64,000 nt of DNA from Nautilus pompilius (Eukaryota > Mollusca > Cephalopoda > Nautilida > Nautilidae), in assembly GCA_018389105.1 (NCBI GenBank), contig JACATO010001023.1, positions 127,001 through 191,000 on the forward strand. The letters are read 5' to 3'. Position 1 is the stretch's first letter; each line of letters opens with the position of its first letter. Made by a program: the position numbers and the translations under genes. Below the pieces are notes generated by a model. It saw only the letters and a list, made by a program, of their open reading frames with translations, searched no databases and was not told where the DNA came from. Shown piece after piece: positions 34,556-47,000 of this stretch.

Positions 34556-35235
34556 CACACGAGGGTCGCTCCGAAACTAACGCCTCCCATTTTGCTTTGT
34601 ACGACCAGGGGATTTTGTGAGGAGCTGGATGTCGGCTTCAATGCGTTGGAGACGATGTTGGCAACGTTGGGATATCGTAAAGTTTGTGCCAGGTTGGTCC
34701 CACGGATGCTTACACGGGAACAGAAAGACCACCGGATGCATGTGTGTGTGTGTGAGGACCCTGCTGAACCAATACGAGGCTGAAGGCCCGGGTTTCCAGA
34801 GTGAGGCCAGACAGAGAAGGAGACAATGGTTTACTTGCAACACGATAACGTCAGGCCCCTATACCGGTTTAAAGACCATGGGGCACGTCTGCGAAGTTCG
34901 GCTGGACTGTCCCACCACCGTACGGTCCGGATTTGTCGCCTTCAGACTTCCATCTGTTCGGGCCAATGAAAGATGGATCACGCGGGCAACATCTTTTCCC
35001 CCGACAACGATGCCGTCATCGCAGCATCTGTGAAGAAGTGGGTCTCCTCCGCTGATGCAGGCTCTTGTTCATCGCTGGCGAAAACCTGTAGCCAACGGTG
35101 GTGACCATGCGGGAAAAAATGGTGTCCTGTAGCCAAAGACCTGCTGTATCCGACGGTGTTATTGCGCTCCCCGCATCTGTTGTAGTTTCCATGGAAATAA
35201 CTAGGGGGCGTTGGTTTCGGAGCGACCCTCCTGCA
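34556..35235 (+). mobile_element. Second mariner-family relic, 680 bp
   Basis: Ends GAGGGTCGCTCCGAAAC-AACGCC and its reverse complement at 35205-35230 form inverted repeats, flanked by TA (34554-34555 and 35236-35237). Interior + strand pieces include LETMLATLGYRKVCARLVPR-MLTREQKDHRMHVC, then YEAEGPGF in another frame, and a degenerate PDLSPSDFHLF-like region near 34930. Frames are broken and much of the transposase is deleted. Its inverted repeats differ from those of the 24.3-kb mariner, so it is a separate lineage. Confidence 0.9.
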
Positions 35236-35290
35236 TACCTTTACAAACCTTAAATCACATTGTTAAATATTGTAAGACTGTATGCCTTTA

Positions 35291-35321
<31 letters not shown>

Positions 35322-37152
35322 CCCCAGTCAGTTTGTTTCGATGCTCGGAATAGAATTAGAATTAGATTTTTGTTGTTTTTCCATCCACTGCCCTTCTCGG
35401 GTAACAGTCCTGTTATTGTAAACGTGTCGTTATTGAGAGTTTTAAAAAGCGAAATTAGAAATCAAAAGCGGACGTACAAACAAGCGGCCTTTCATCTTTA
35501 ATAGTGGGACTTGGGTTACCCAGGGCGCGACGATAACCAGAAACGCGGTAAAAGCTTTTAGGATGAGTTTCTGTTCTCACGAGAGTCCGCAACAGAGCAG
35601 TACCCCACACGTAACTAGGTCACGTCCAGCTTAGCAACGGACCCCATTTCAAAGCTGGATACCCACCATGAGAAAAGAAGCCGGTAACTACAATCCTGGG
35701 AAAGGAATCAAAATAGATTAATGGCCTTTAAACATCCAACGTTAGCAAGAACTGCGCAATAAGATTTTAAAAAAAAAAAAAAAAAAAACAAACTCCTTAA
35801 AAGTATGAAGTATATATATATAATTAGGCGGAAGCAGTATCTGGATTGGGGTTCAGAATCAGGATCACAGAACGCGACTTAAAGTAGGAGACTGTGCGAT
35901 CAGCGTCGTCTATACAACGGGGACATTGTCCTTGCGCAATCTTGACTTTAAATCATTTGTCAAGAAGCCGAACAAAGGCTGTCTACACCGGTAAAGGTGT
36001 CGTGTTCTCGAAATAGCTGCTCACCCGGGGAAACTGTCACTTACCTGCGCTCTCCCCTTCAGTGCGATGAATAATAGCAACCTCCATCTTTTAAATCGGG
36101 GCCGCATAGAATCTGAAACGTTTCCCACGACCGTTTAAAAGAATGCTTCGGTGAGACAGCGCTATAGGGGCTGACAGACCCCTTCCCAGTAATAGCCACA
36201 AAGCGAGTCATTCCAGCTGAGGCTTGTATAAGCCACGATGGCTTCTCATTCCCTTGTAAAATCAGAATTATACTAAGTAAAACAGGCCGTTTGATGTCGG
36301 TGGATGACGTAGAGAGGGGTCCCAGTGCGTCAGTATTTTGTGCGGGTTACTCGGTCTACGTTCCATGGACGCGTCATGTCTTCACCCCCAACCTGGGGAT
36401 GTCGTCTTCTGCTGCACTTATGGCCGGGCCTACGCCCATCTCTTGTGCTGTCTGTAGCTGTGACGGAATACGAGGCGGGCGTATGATAGACAATCAGCCG
36501 AGCTGACCCTTTAGCCCACACACTTAAAGGGCAGCCGCTTTTCCTAGGCGTGGCACTTCGACGACTTGAGCTGGAATTTTGAGGCTGCTTTAATTTTATA
36601 TGCAAATTCTCTAGGTGCCTGGTGCTTCATCAATTAGGGAAAGTGCCCCTGTATCTGGTGTTGTTCACTTGGTCAGATTTGGTGTTTTTAATAAAAAAAA
36701 AAACACGATTCTGCTGGACTACAAGGGATCACGTCACAGTCGTTCTGGCGTACGAGGTGTCAACATCTCGGGAGCGCATTCGACTGCAGATAAAGCGCTT
36801 ATCCCATCACTTTGAGCCCCATTGTCCAGTTCTCACGGCGTCGCGAATCGCGCAATGTCCAAGGGGACGTAATTCAAGAGGGATGAACAGGAAATGCTGC
36901 AGGTATATCGAAATTGAAATATTACCCGTATTTAAATATCTCAGAATGTTTTTGTTTTGTTTTTTTTTTTTAAATTAAATAATATTAATGAATACTCAGA
37001 AGAGTGGACTCCTCGACTTCTGTAGTTGTTTCAGTTCTCATCTTTATTTTGTGAAAACAAAAAAAGGGGGAAAAAAAATAATAATACGGTATTAGTATAT
37101 TCAAAGTTGTTTTATTAAAAAGACTAATATCACTTTACCCGTTAAAAGAAGT

Positions 37153-37183
<31 letters not shown>

Positions 37184-37440
37184 GAAGAAGAAGAAGAAGA
37201 AGAAGGTGATAAGAGAAACCAATATTACTAAAAACGCATATGTCAACAAAAAAATCAAAGAATATTATTAATTGAGTAAATAAATGTTCAAATCACGAGG
37301 TTTTAGATTCTAATGGATTCAATTACGGAAATATCGATGATGTTAGTTAAAAGTAAAATTAACTAATACACCAAACAGCGGCAAAGATAAAAAAAATCGA
37401 GATAAAATTCAACTTGTTTTTTTAATCCGGAAGTTGCTGA
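35236..37440. other. Intergenic DNA upstream of ACOT9, no gene seen
   Basis: AAT microsatellites at about 35289-35320 and 37157-37204 (the latter running into AAG), and an A run near 35768. No recognisable coding content. Confidence 0.45.
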
Positions 37441-37793
37441 CGAGGTATGGAATTCGGCGCGCACCGGGTAATGTTGGTGAAAGACCGCGGCCGTGGTAAG
37501 CCATGGCGGGTGACAGGGGTCCAGGGGGAGAGAGAGGAGTCTCTGTTTATTTATTTAATGTAAAGATCGGTGTTGATTCAGAAGGTTGAATAATCGCAAG
37601 TTTTGGATGCAGGTCCCGGAGAGGAGGAGGAGGAGGTGGAGGTGTGTGTGGAGTGGAGTGGAGTCGTCATCCAGTGCTTGCTGCTGCCGTCCGTCCGTCC
37701 TGAGACGAGAGCTGCTGGCTCGGCTCGGCTCGGCTCGGCTGCCATAGGGAGACTCTGGCACCCACCCTGTCGCCATAGACACTCATCACAGAG
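37441..37793 (+). promoter_or_regulatory. ACOT9: CpG-rich putative promoter / 5' UTR of ACOT9
   Basis: A locally GC- and CpG-rich block (GGCGCGCACCGGG, GACCGCGGCCG, repeated CTCGG near 37720) immediately precedes the candidate first ACOT9 exon and marks the border with CpG-poor sequence downstream. No TATA box is obvious. The start site is not determined. Confidence 0.45.
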
Positions 37794-38024
37794 ATGAGTG
37801 GTGCGAAAATGTCGTCCCTGTGGCGTGACGACAGCCGGCCAATGGCTGCGTGGAGGCTGGTTCCACCCGGACTTGTTGTCCCTCCGTGTCTGTCAGTTGG
37901 GCGACCGCGCTCACATAGCTCTCCTCCTCCCGTGATTATCCTCAGGCATCACTCAACTCCCCCGACATCATTTCTCCGTCGGCGGCAACCACGTCCGCAG
38001 AGCCGGTTGTAGAGAAGGGGCGAG
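37794..38024 (+). CDS. ACOT9: Tentative first coding exon of ACOT9 (mitochondrial presequence)
   Basis: In-frame ATGs lie at 37794, 37809 and 37842; the last (MAAWRLVPPG) best resembles a presequence. The frame reads to LRHHSTPP, a plausible mitochondrial processing site, then ends at a TAG at 38010. Another frame of the same stretch reads AEPVVEKGR up to a donor, CGAG|GTGTGT at 38024/38025, whose phase 1 fits exon 2 (giving VKLKLQQIV). The two frames would connect if the five-C run at about 37963 had one more C. This may be an assembly or sequencing indel, a polymorphism, or a wrong exon model with an extra intron. Confidence 0.45.
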
Positions 38025-41000
38025 GTGTGTGTGTGGGGGGGGGGGCAGCGTTAGGGCATCTGGGATTTAGTCTATTCTAGCTTGGTTAAAGTGGCCCCTC
38101 TCTAACGTTTCCCTGACTTCTCGTAACCTGGGCGACCGTGCATAAACACGTCTCCTCATAACCACTATACTACGCTGTCTATAGATGCTTCTAGAACCTG
38201 GGCGACCGTGCATAAACACGTCTCCTCATAACCACTATACTACGCTGTCTATAGATGCTTCTAGAACCTGGGCGACCGTGCATAAACACGTCTCCTCATA
38301 ACCACTATACTACGCTGTCTATAGATGCTTCTAGAACCTGGGCGACCTTGCCCAAACACGTCTCCTCATAACCATTATACTACGCTGTCTATAGATGCTT
38401 CTAGAACCTGGGTGACCTTGCCCAAACACGTCTCCTCATAACCACTATACTACGCTGTCTATAGATGCTTCTAGAACCTGGGCGACTGTGCATAAACACG
38501 TCGCCTCATAACCACTTCCATAGTGTATTGTCTTGCTAACCAAAGTACCATAATATTACAAAAGTGTCTGTGACCCAGCTGTTAATCTTTGAGACCCCTC
38601 CACTGCCACTAATAGTCTTTTGGAATTCAGTTGACAGCCGGCTAACAATTGTTTGTGAAAAGTTAGAATTGTGAGCTGTGATCCCATGACAGCAACAAAA
38701 ATCATTAGCAAATAAACTTTTGCCTATTGAGACAAAAGACTGAAAGAGGGCAACATTTTTTCCTTTTGAGGAAAGCAGAAGATTGGGTATATAGTGACAT
38801 GAAAATTATGTTTCCAGTATTGATTATTAGTCATAAATTGCCCTGAAATTTACTACAAGTGAATTGTTTTTTTAAATTGGCTTTTTTTTTAAAACTTCAG
38901 GTTTAGGATGAAGTCTCTGAAAGGACTCTATTGGTTTCATCATTATGGCCGTCTATATTGCTATCAGAGATGCTTGTCAACATCAGAACATGCTTACACA
39001 GCATCTCCATTAACGATGCAGAAAGGTTTGGCTGTATCTTTATAAATAGATTTCATTTTTCTAAATCTCTAGAAATTTATTCACCCAGAAGCTCATTGAT
39101 GATTGATTATAGAATTTAATCAAAACCATTTGAGACACACACGCACAACAAGTAAAAAGTAAATAATTTTATATTTAGTAGTAAGTTTCCATTCTTTATT
39201 TTCTTTTCATTTCTACCCATTCTACCTTGTTTCAGATGATTGTTTTTATTATTGTCTGTTGAAAATCTTTAGCATTGTATAAGTTACTTACCTTTGTTGT
39301 AGCATAAATTAATGGTTAATACTGAATAGTTTAGGAGAGATATCTGCTTGTTCATCTATGCTATATATACATATTATTTGACATGTATTTACTATATGCA
39401 TCATGTTTACATTACTCGTGATTTCATACATGATGGCCACCTTAAAGGAACAGGCTTAATTAACTTGATAACTATAGACATTGTAATAACTTATCTATAC
39501 GATTATTTGAAACAGTTGCCATGGGAAACGACTTCTAAAGAAACGTATGTGTATAATTCATTAAACCTTTAAAATAATAGAAAGTTGTTTTGTTTAACTA
39601 AAAGCCATAACTATGCATATAGTGCTGTACGGTGTCTGTTTTTGAATCATAGTTTTGTGAGATGGTGTTTAATCCAAGAGAGAGAGGAATTATTGTAGGT
39701 ATTTGATAATTTGTTTAGTATTTTCCAGTATATATGAAAACTGTGTGGATAGATGTTGTGTGTATTTGTTTTTATCATGTTTTCCAAAATTAACTTTTCT
39801 GTCTGTCTTCTGATTCTGAGATAAGTTGGTCCTTCATTCATCTGAAAAAGATATTAATTAATTTACTGTTAGAAAGAAAACAGTGGGTATATATGTATGA
39901 ATTGTATGAGTTGGTCATGTTAGTTTAATTTTTGTATTTTTAGTTTGTAATAAAACTTCTTTTTTTCAGTTAAACTCAAGCTTCAGCAGATTGTCAGACC
40001 CCATAAACCATGGAGGTGAGTATTTCTAGTTTTCTTTTGTACAGCAGTTGTTGGGGTGAGTAGGTGGGACAGGTAGATATCTACTTATGCACTTTTCACC
40101 TACAAAAATTACCAAGTACACTTATGTGCTTAAGTCAAAAACTACCTATATTATTGTAAATAATTGTGTTAAGTCATCAGTAACTTTAGGATTTATATAA
40201 TGTGGGACTTACTCAAAGTATGGCTCTCAAAATTATATTAAACATTTGTTTTGGATGGTTTTCATTAGCATATTCATCAGTAACTGGTATGGGCTCTTAT
40301 AGTTGTAATCATCTTAAAAGTTACAGAATTGGCTCAGTGTCATCCTTTTACGGAGAGGCATAGAAACTCCGCAAAATCGCAGGCAGAGATATGAGGAAGG
40401 TGTTAACGGAGGTACGAAACTAAAAATAACCAGAAGAGAAAGTATCTCATTATCTCCAAGCCGTAATTATGGCTGAGGGAGGTTATATTAATAATTAACA
40501 AGCAATCTATTTATTGACAAACCATTATTGAGGATTCTGTATAAACCTTTATGGTAATGATGACTTACAAATTATATGCAATACTTTATGGATGGCCGGT
40601 GGCAAAGAGGCTGGCTTGCTGGACTGCCATGACTTAGGGCCTGAGTTCCAACCCCAGTTGAGCCCAACCTGGCTTGGTGTACCTTTCCACCATGGTTTAT
40701 TCTTTCTCTCTCTCTCTCTCTCTTGTACCAGCTGGCTTTAGTTGTGGTGCTGAGGCCATCTTCATCTCTCTCTCGTTTGTGATGGCTCATAGCGGGCTAT
40801 GTGATGCACAGAAAGACAGTATTTTAATAAATGTTTTAAAAAGAAGAAAGATCTCAGGACTAAGCATCTTCACTTGAAAGACTTAAGACCAGTTATACAC
40901 AAAACAACTGTACAGTGCTTTAGTATTTGGTTTGTGACCCTTTCGTTTATATAGAACACGACACCTTGTTTTTTATGCTCTCATAGGGGTTATCATTGTA

Positions 41001-44000
41001 TGACTGTGGGTAGATATCCTGTAGCTATTTTCGCAACTGATCCAAGGCGTTTTATTGTTGTTTGACTTTCTCAGTAGCCATGTAACTCCATCTAGCTTCA
41101 GTGATGTTAATATCAGGACTTGGGGCAGGCTGGGGCATCTTTCTTTGTATTCAATCAGCCTCCTTACATTCCAGACAGTTTCTCGCAGTGGCACAGGTGA
41201 AAATCCAGCTGTGCTTATCAACAGTCAACATACCTTTGATGTTATGCAAACTTACAGCACCCTCAGCTGGCGCACAGCTTCAGACCTGCATCAACACACA
41301 ACCATGCCTCACTGTAGCTGGTATATACACTGGCTACTATACTGCTCCCTGGTCCATCTTTGAACAAAATGCCATTACTACTTGCCGAACAATCCAAACA
41401 CGGACTCATCTGTAAAGAGAACCCTTTTTCCAGGTTTGGTCACCCCGCAGTTTCATTTGTTTAGACCCTTTCAATATGCTGTTTGGCTGCCTCTCCTCAG
41501 CAGTTAGAGCTACACGTCCAATGCGACCACTTTGCGCTAATGTGTATCTTACCATTTTTTGAAGAAACACCAACACCCATACTCATGGCTAGGCCATTTG
41601 CAAGATCTTCACCGACTTATTGTCTATCACAGAGAAAATACCCTGAAGCACTTAGCATCACCTTTGGAAAGTTTGGACTTTCTCCCTCAGCTGCCTCTAT
41701 TGTCAACAGCACCAGTTCCACATGTCCTTCTCAGTCTTACCTGCAGCTCTCTTCCTGAAACATAAAGTCTGGTTTTTTGGAGTGGCCTCCACTAGCTAAG
41801 ACTTTGATTTCTATACACTTCTCAATTGATATTTCCTTCTCAGGACCTGTAGCACTCATCACACTACACTGATTATCTCTGCCTGTGGGACTTTCTGACT
41901 GCTTGCATGACAACCATTAACAGTCTGCTATATCAACACGTGGCTGTACTGTGGAGCATTTCATTTTTACACACGAGACAAGATTCCGTCATACGCTATT
42001 TGCATTTTATACTCAGTTTCTGTAATTATTTCCGATATACTGTGCGTATTTATTTCTCTTGCATTGTGCAGTTTGATGAAAATAATCTTTTCTTCAGTCA
42101 TGCGAAAGTTAACGGGAGATAACTCTTTATGACCTTGGCTTTTCCATGAAAGGCTTCCACCCTCCCCAGTCGTGCCAGATTGCTTAAACAGTTATGGCGT
42201 AACGATTTATTGCAGCAGAGTTTGTAAAACAGTGGCTCCCAAACTAGGAGGTACCACCCTGAATAGGATCACAACAAACAAGTAGGGATGCATTCCAGAA
42301 GCTGGCCAATATCATGAAGATTTTCACACCACATTTAATTTTTTGACTGCTATCCTATTTTCTGTGGTATGACCAACCAACCTCCTAGCCTCGCACCAAT
42401 GACTCCAGATGAAGTTATTCCATGGCCTAGAATGCAGGAATTACATTAATTCACCCCCCCTTTTTTTTTCCAAAAATTCTAAGGGCGCATTCACACAGGC
42501 CTCCTTTTCCCCTCTGGAGCAGGGTGCACGCCTGCAGCTTGGCACTGGAAGTTAGAGGAGTCGCACCGAGAAAGATATCAGGGATTTGCTAACTTAAAAT
42601 CTGATAGTAAGTAGATCAGCTGTTGCTTCTAGGTGCCCATCAGCAGTCAGCATAACTCTTTGGGGTCTTGCAAATAAAAACTGGTTCAGGATCCCAACGG
42701 AAGTTTTGAGGAGAGATGAAACATTTAGCACTGTTCAAGACACTTCCCACCGATCTCAAGCACTAATGACACCAATACACGGTTAATTTCTTGCCACTGT
42801 CCACGTGCATGGACAGCAAGCACCATAACGCAGTAAGCATAAGTGGAAATGCAAAGAGTCTGTGCTTATGGTAAGTTGCATAAGTAATTTGAAAGATAAT
42901 TAATTACACATTAAAAAAAAAACTTCTTATCAGAATTGGGTGATAATTGCACACTTGGCCGGGTTTCTATAATCACCAATAAAATAATTTGCCACGGGTA
43001 AAGGGAGATATTTTGATGAAACTAGTCTCATTTGACAAAAGTTTGAAAATAAACTTTATTTTTGGCTTATAATGATTCGCTAACATTTATAGTGTTACAT
43101 ATATGTAACTGTGTGCACTAATAAATTCATGTGTCGTATATGTGTGTTTTCATACTGAAAAAACATATCTACAACACATCATTATACTTGTGACAGAAGG
43201 TACTGACTCAGTTATTGCATGAGTTCTGTAGCAAATCACCTTATAATAAATCCATGTTTGACATATGGGATGTTTGATTGGAAATCTGGACTTGTGGATG
43301 TCAGTGTATATTCTTCCTGTGTTGTGATTCAGCAAGCAAGGTTAATAAAAATAATTTTAAGTCATCTTCTAAATTCCTAGATTTATTTTTAATTGATGGT
43401 GGTGGTTGTTGTTTTGTTTTTTAACTTTGAGTTTGAACTAGATTTTGAGTGTGCAGTACTTATAGCTAAATAGGTTGTGTGTCTGCTTAAATGTGGTTGG
43501 ATCTCTGTGGCAGTGTATGAGTGGTAATATTTGTCTCTCTGTATGTATTTGACTTTGTATAAATATTTATGTCTGAGTGCGGCTGTACCAGTGTGACAGT
43601 GTTTGATTGATTGTGTGTGTCTCTGTATATGTTTGAATGTGTCCTTGTGACAGTGTTTGAGTGATTATGTGTCTCTCTGTATATGTTTGACTGTGTCCTT
43701 GTGACAGTGTTTGAGTGATTATGTGCTTAAGTGTGTGTGTTTTGCTATTTAAAAATTATCTGTACATTTAACAAAAATTATTCAGATAAAAAGGAAGTAA
43801 CTTGATAGAAGAGGCAGTATGTCTTTAAACTATAGACCGACCATGCTGATTCAAAATTATTCATTTGCCCGTTTTTCCCCATTAAATATCAATACTCCTA
43901 CATAGTATGTGCATGGAGTGAGTTGTCCACCTGCCCCTGACAAGTACAGCTGCACTGTATTGCCATATTTTCCTCCTCCATCTCCAGTCCAGACGAACAG

Positions 44001-47000
44001 AAGAATTTACCCAACAGTCGTCAAGACCTGCCTGTGAAGTTAATGGGAGACAGTTACCAGGAGGCAATCATCTCTCTGTCCACTGATAAGCAGATCCAGG
44101 AGAAATATCTCAATGTTTTCAAGATGATACGATTTGGCCGTATACTGGAGGACTTGGACACATTTGCAGGTTGTAACATTTTCCAGCATTATCTTGAAAT
44201 TATTTGGGGAAGATGGTGTAAGCAGACTAAATTAGAGATTTAAAAAAAAACTACAATTAAGGATTTTCTACAATGTACTTTCAATGATTGCTTAATTATC
44301 TTTAGATCAGTTTTACTAATTATAAATAGTTGGAAATTACAAATTTTTGTTTTTCTTTTCCAGCATTTTTAGGTTACTGTCACTGCAGTGATGTAAGTAA
44401 AGGTCCTGACCAGGTATCTCCATTGAGCATAGTTACAGCCATGGTCGACAAAATAGGTAAGTACACACCTGTCATCAGAGAATGGACACTCTGGCTGGCT
44501 GGCATGGCAGCCCTACACTGTACATTTCTGTTTCTTAGTCAGTTTCTTCAAAAGTATTTTAAAAAAGTATCTCTTGCCGAGGTTATGTAGTGCACATAAG
44601 TGGTCATGAATTTCCACTTTTCCACTAGAGAACAATATGGTGGACCTCCCCCCCCCCTGCATAAAAATTTGCTGCTGTGTATTTAGTTGACACCGTGTGG
44701 GGTTGGGGATTTGTCATTACAAAGGGAATGAGGAAGGTGGTTGTGTGGCTCAGCCTGTGCTGACTAGTACAGGTTTTAATTTGATTTTTTCCCGGGGGCT
44801 TGAATGACTTTTATAAATCAGTATTGGAGAAACAAGGGGACCAGCCGAAGTCCGGGTCAGAGAGGAGCTTTTGTAACAGATTCAGTTTGGTCTCAAGATT
44901 AGCACATGCAGTAGGGCAGGTGGGAGATACGGAGCATAATCAAAACAGTGTTAAAAAAAAAGCCTTCATATGTGTCTGGCTTTGCAGGGTCTCCACCCTC
45001 CCACCACCAAAACTAACCGTGGAAGTCGGTAGAAATGGGCTTCAATGAAAGGCAACTGCCCTAAACTCTGGTAATTAATACTAGTGGCTTAGAGGATAGA
45101 CTACTGAATTCTCAGCCAAAAGTTCTTAGGTTTGAAGTATGCACCAGTGGAACCATTCGATCCTCACCAGGAATAGGCTTGAAATTACTTGCAATGTCCT
45201 GAATGCTATTCTTCTAATCTGTGTTTCATGTTTTTATTTTTTTTCTCAGAATTCCACAATTATGTAGACCCATCTAAAGACATAAGAATCAGTGGAAACG
45301 TCACTTGGGTCGGGAGGTCGTCCATGGAGATGACGATGAAGCTCCAACAGGCATGTGTAGTAAATAGTAAATGTGAATTGTAAATAGGTGCATGCAGTTT
45401 ATAGTTGGTGGAGCTGACTATATAAGTCTGACTGTTTGTTCCACCACCATAATTCCTTGGTTCCACATTAGCTCTCTGCAGAGAACAGAGCTCTACTAGC
45501 AGCTGGATGCAAGAGTGGTCTGTAATTCCATTTATATTTGCTTGCAAGCGAGGCAGCAGGAAGTAGCACATTTTTATCTCCCTTGGCCCCCATCAAGCGA
45601 GTGTTTCAGCTAAAGTTGATAATTCTGAAATGGGTTGGTTAGCATTAACACTACAGTTTAGCTTATATCAGAGTCCAGGGAAGAAAATAAAGCGATTCAC
45701 CTCAATTTAGTTGCTGCTGCTGTTTCTTTAACTGACAAAAATAAAACATTAGTTTGCAGAAAGGTTAAAATGAATACTTAACAGTAGGCTGAGCACAATT
45801 AGATGTTAACATTATTAAAACGAGCGAAATACACCTGAGGGAATGAGGAAATTTTACTTTTTAAATACCAGGATATTTTCGGTGATGTTCTGATTATGAT
45901 GAATAATACCCTTCCTTCTTATTTTAAAAAAAGCAGGGTTTTTTTTTAATGTGGACAGAAATGTTACTTTAATATTTTTCATCTTTTGGCTAATAATCTA
46001 TATTTTTCATTGTGGGGATGAGGAGAAATGTACGAACAGTTATTTCGTTTTAAACCCTGGCCCACAATCTTACTTTGCCGCATCAAACTCGGTTATCGAA
46101 GAACCGCCCTCACCTTAGACATTGCTCAGGTGATCCTTAATTGGCCGGCAGGAGATCTTCCAACTTTTCCAGCCCTGCGCAATAAGATTCCACCCGAACG
46201 TCCATCTACTTGTACAGCTGGAGAGCATCTTGGCTCATGCCAGGGGCCCCTCGTGAACAAAAAACTGCCATTGCTAATTATTCTCGGACTGGTTGGCACT
46301 ACCACTATCACCAACTATACTCGCCAGAGACTTTTTCTGCTTATTCACAGTTCAGTGTTATCAGAGACGTGCAAACGAAGCCTGGCTAAGAACAAGATCA
46401 CCATAATTGCATATGGTCTGGTTTCATTTGAACAACTCTCTCGCTAGGCATTTTCTAAATTGATTGGGAAATTATGAAGTTTTTCATTCCCCTTTATATG
46501 TTTATTTTTTTAATTATTGTATCCTTCTGAGAGGAAGGCAGGTCCCTGCTCGGACCCCCAGAGAACGGATCATCATTGCCGTCATGAGCATCAAGCACCT
46601 ACTTCTCACCCACACCAGCCATTTGCATTTTCTTTTTCATTTGTTCAGACAACAACTGCCAGCCCCCGTCGTCAGAAAAACAAGAAATTGATGTTTATCT
46701 CTATAAAATCTGAGCAAAGAGGACACTCTGCCAAGACCCAAGAATTCACATTACATCTAATGAATAAGAAAACAATAAAAAAAATTACAGAGATTTGTAT
46801 CTACATTAAACAGCACTAACAATTCTAGAGGAATTAATTTACTATCCACGTCTTGAAAACCGTGCATCCTCAGTTCATCTTGGTTTTCATATTTTAGAAA
46901 AACGTATTTTTCATTTAATTTTTAGATTGGCCTAAAAAAAGGGGGGCAAATGATCTTTTACCCTTTTCTTGTTTTAAATTTAAAGTTCCTTTTCTTTGTG

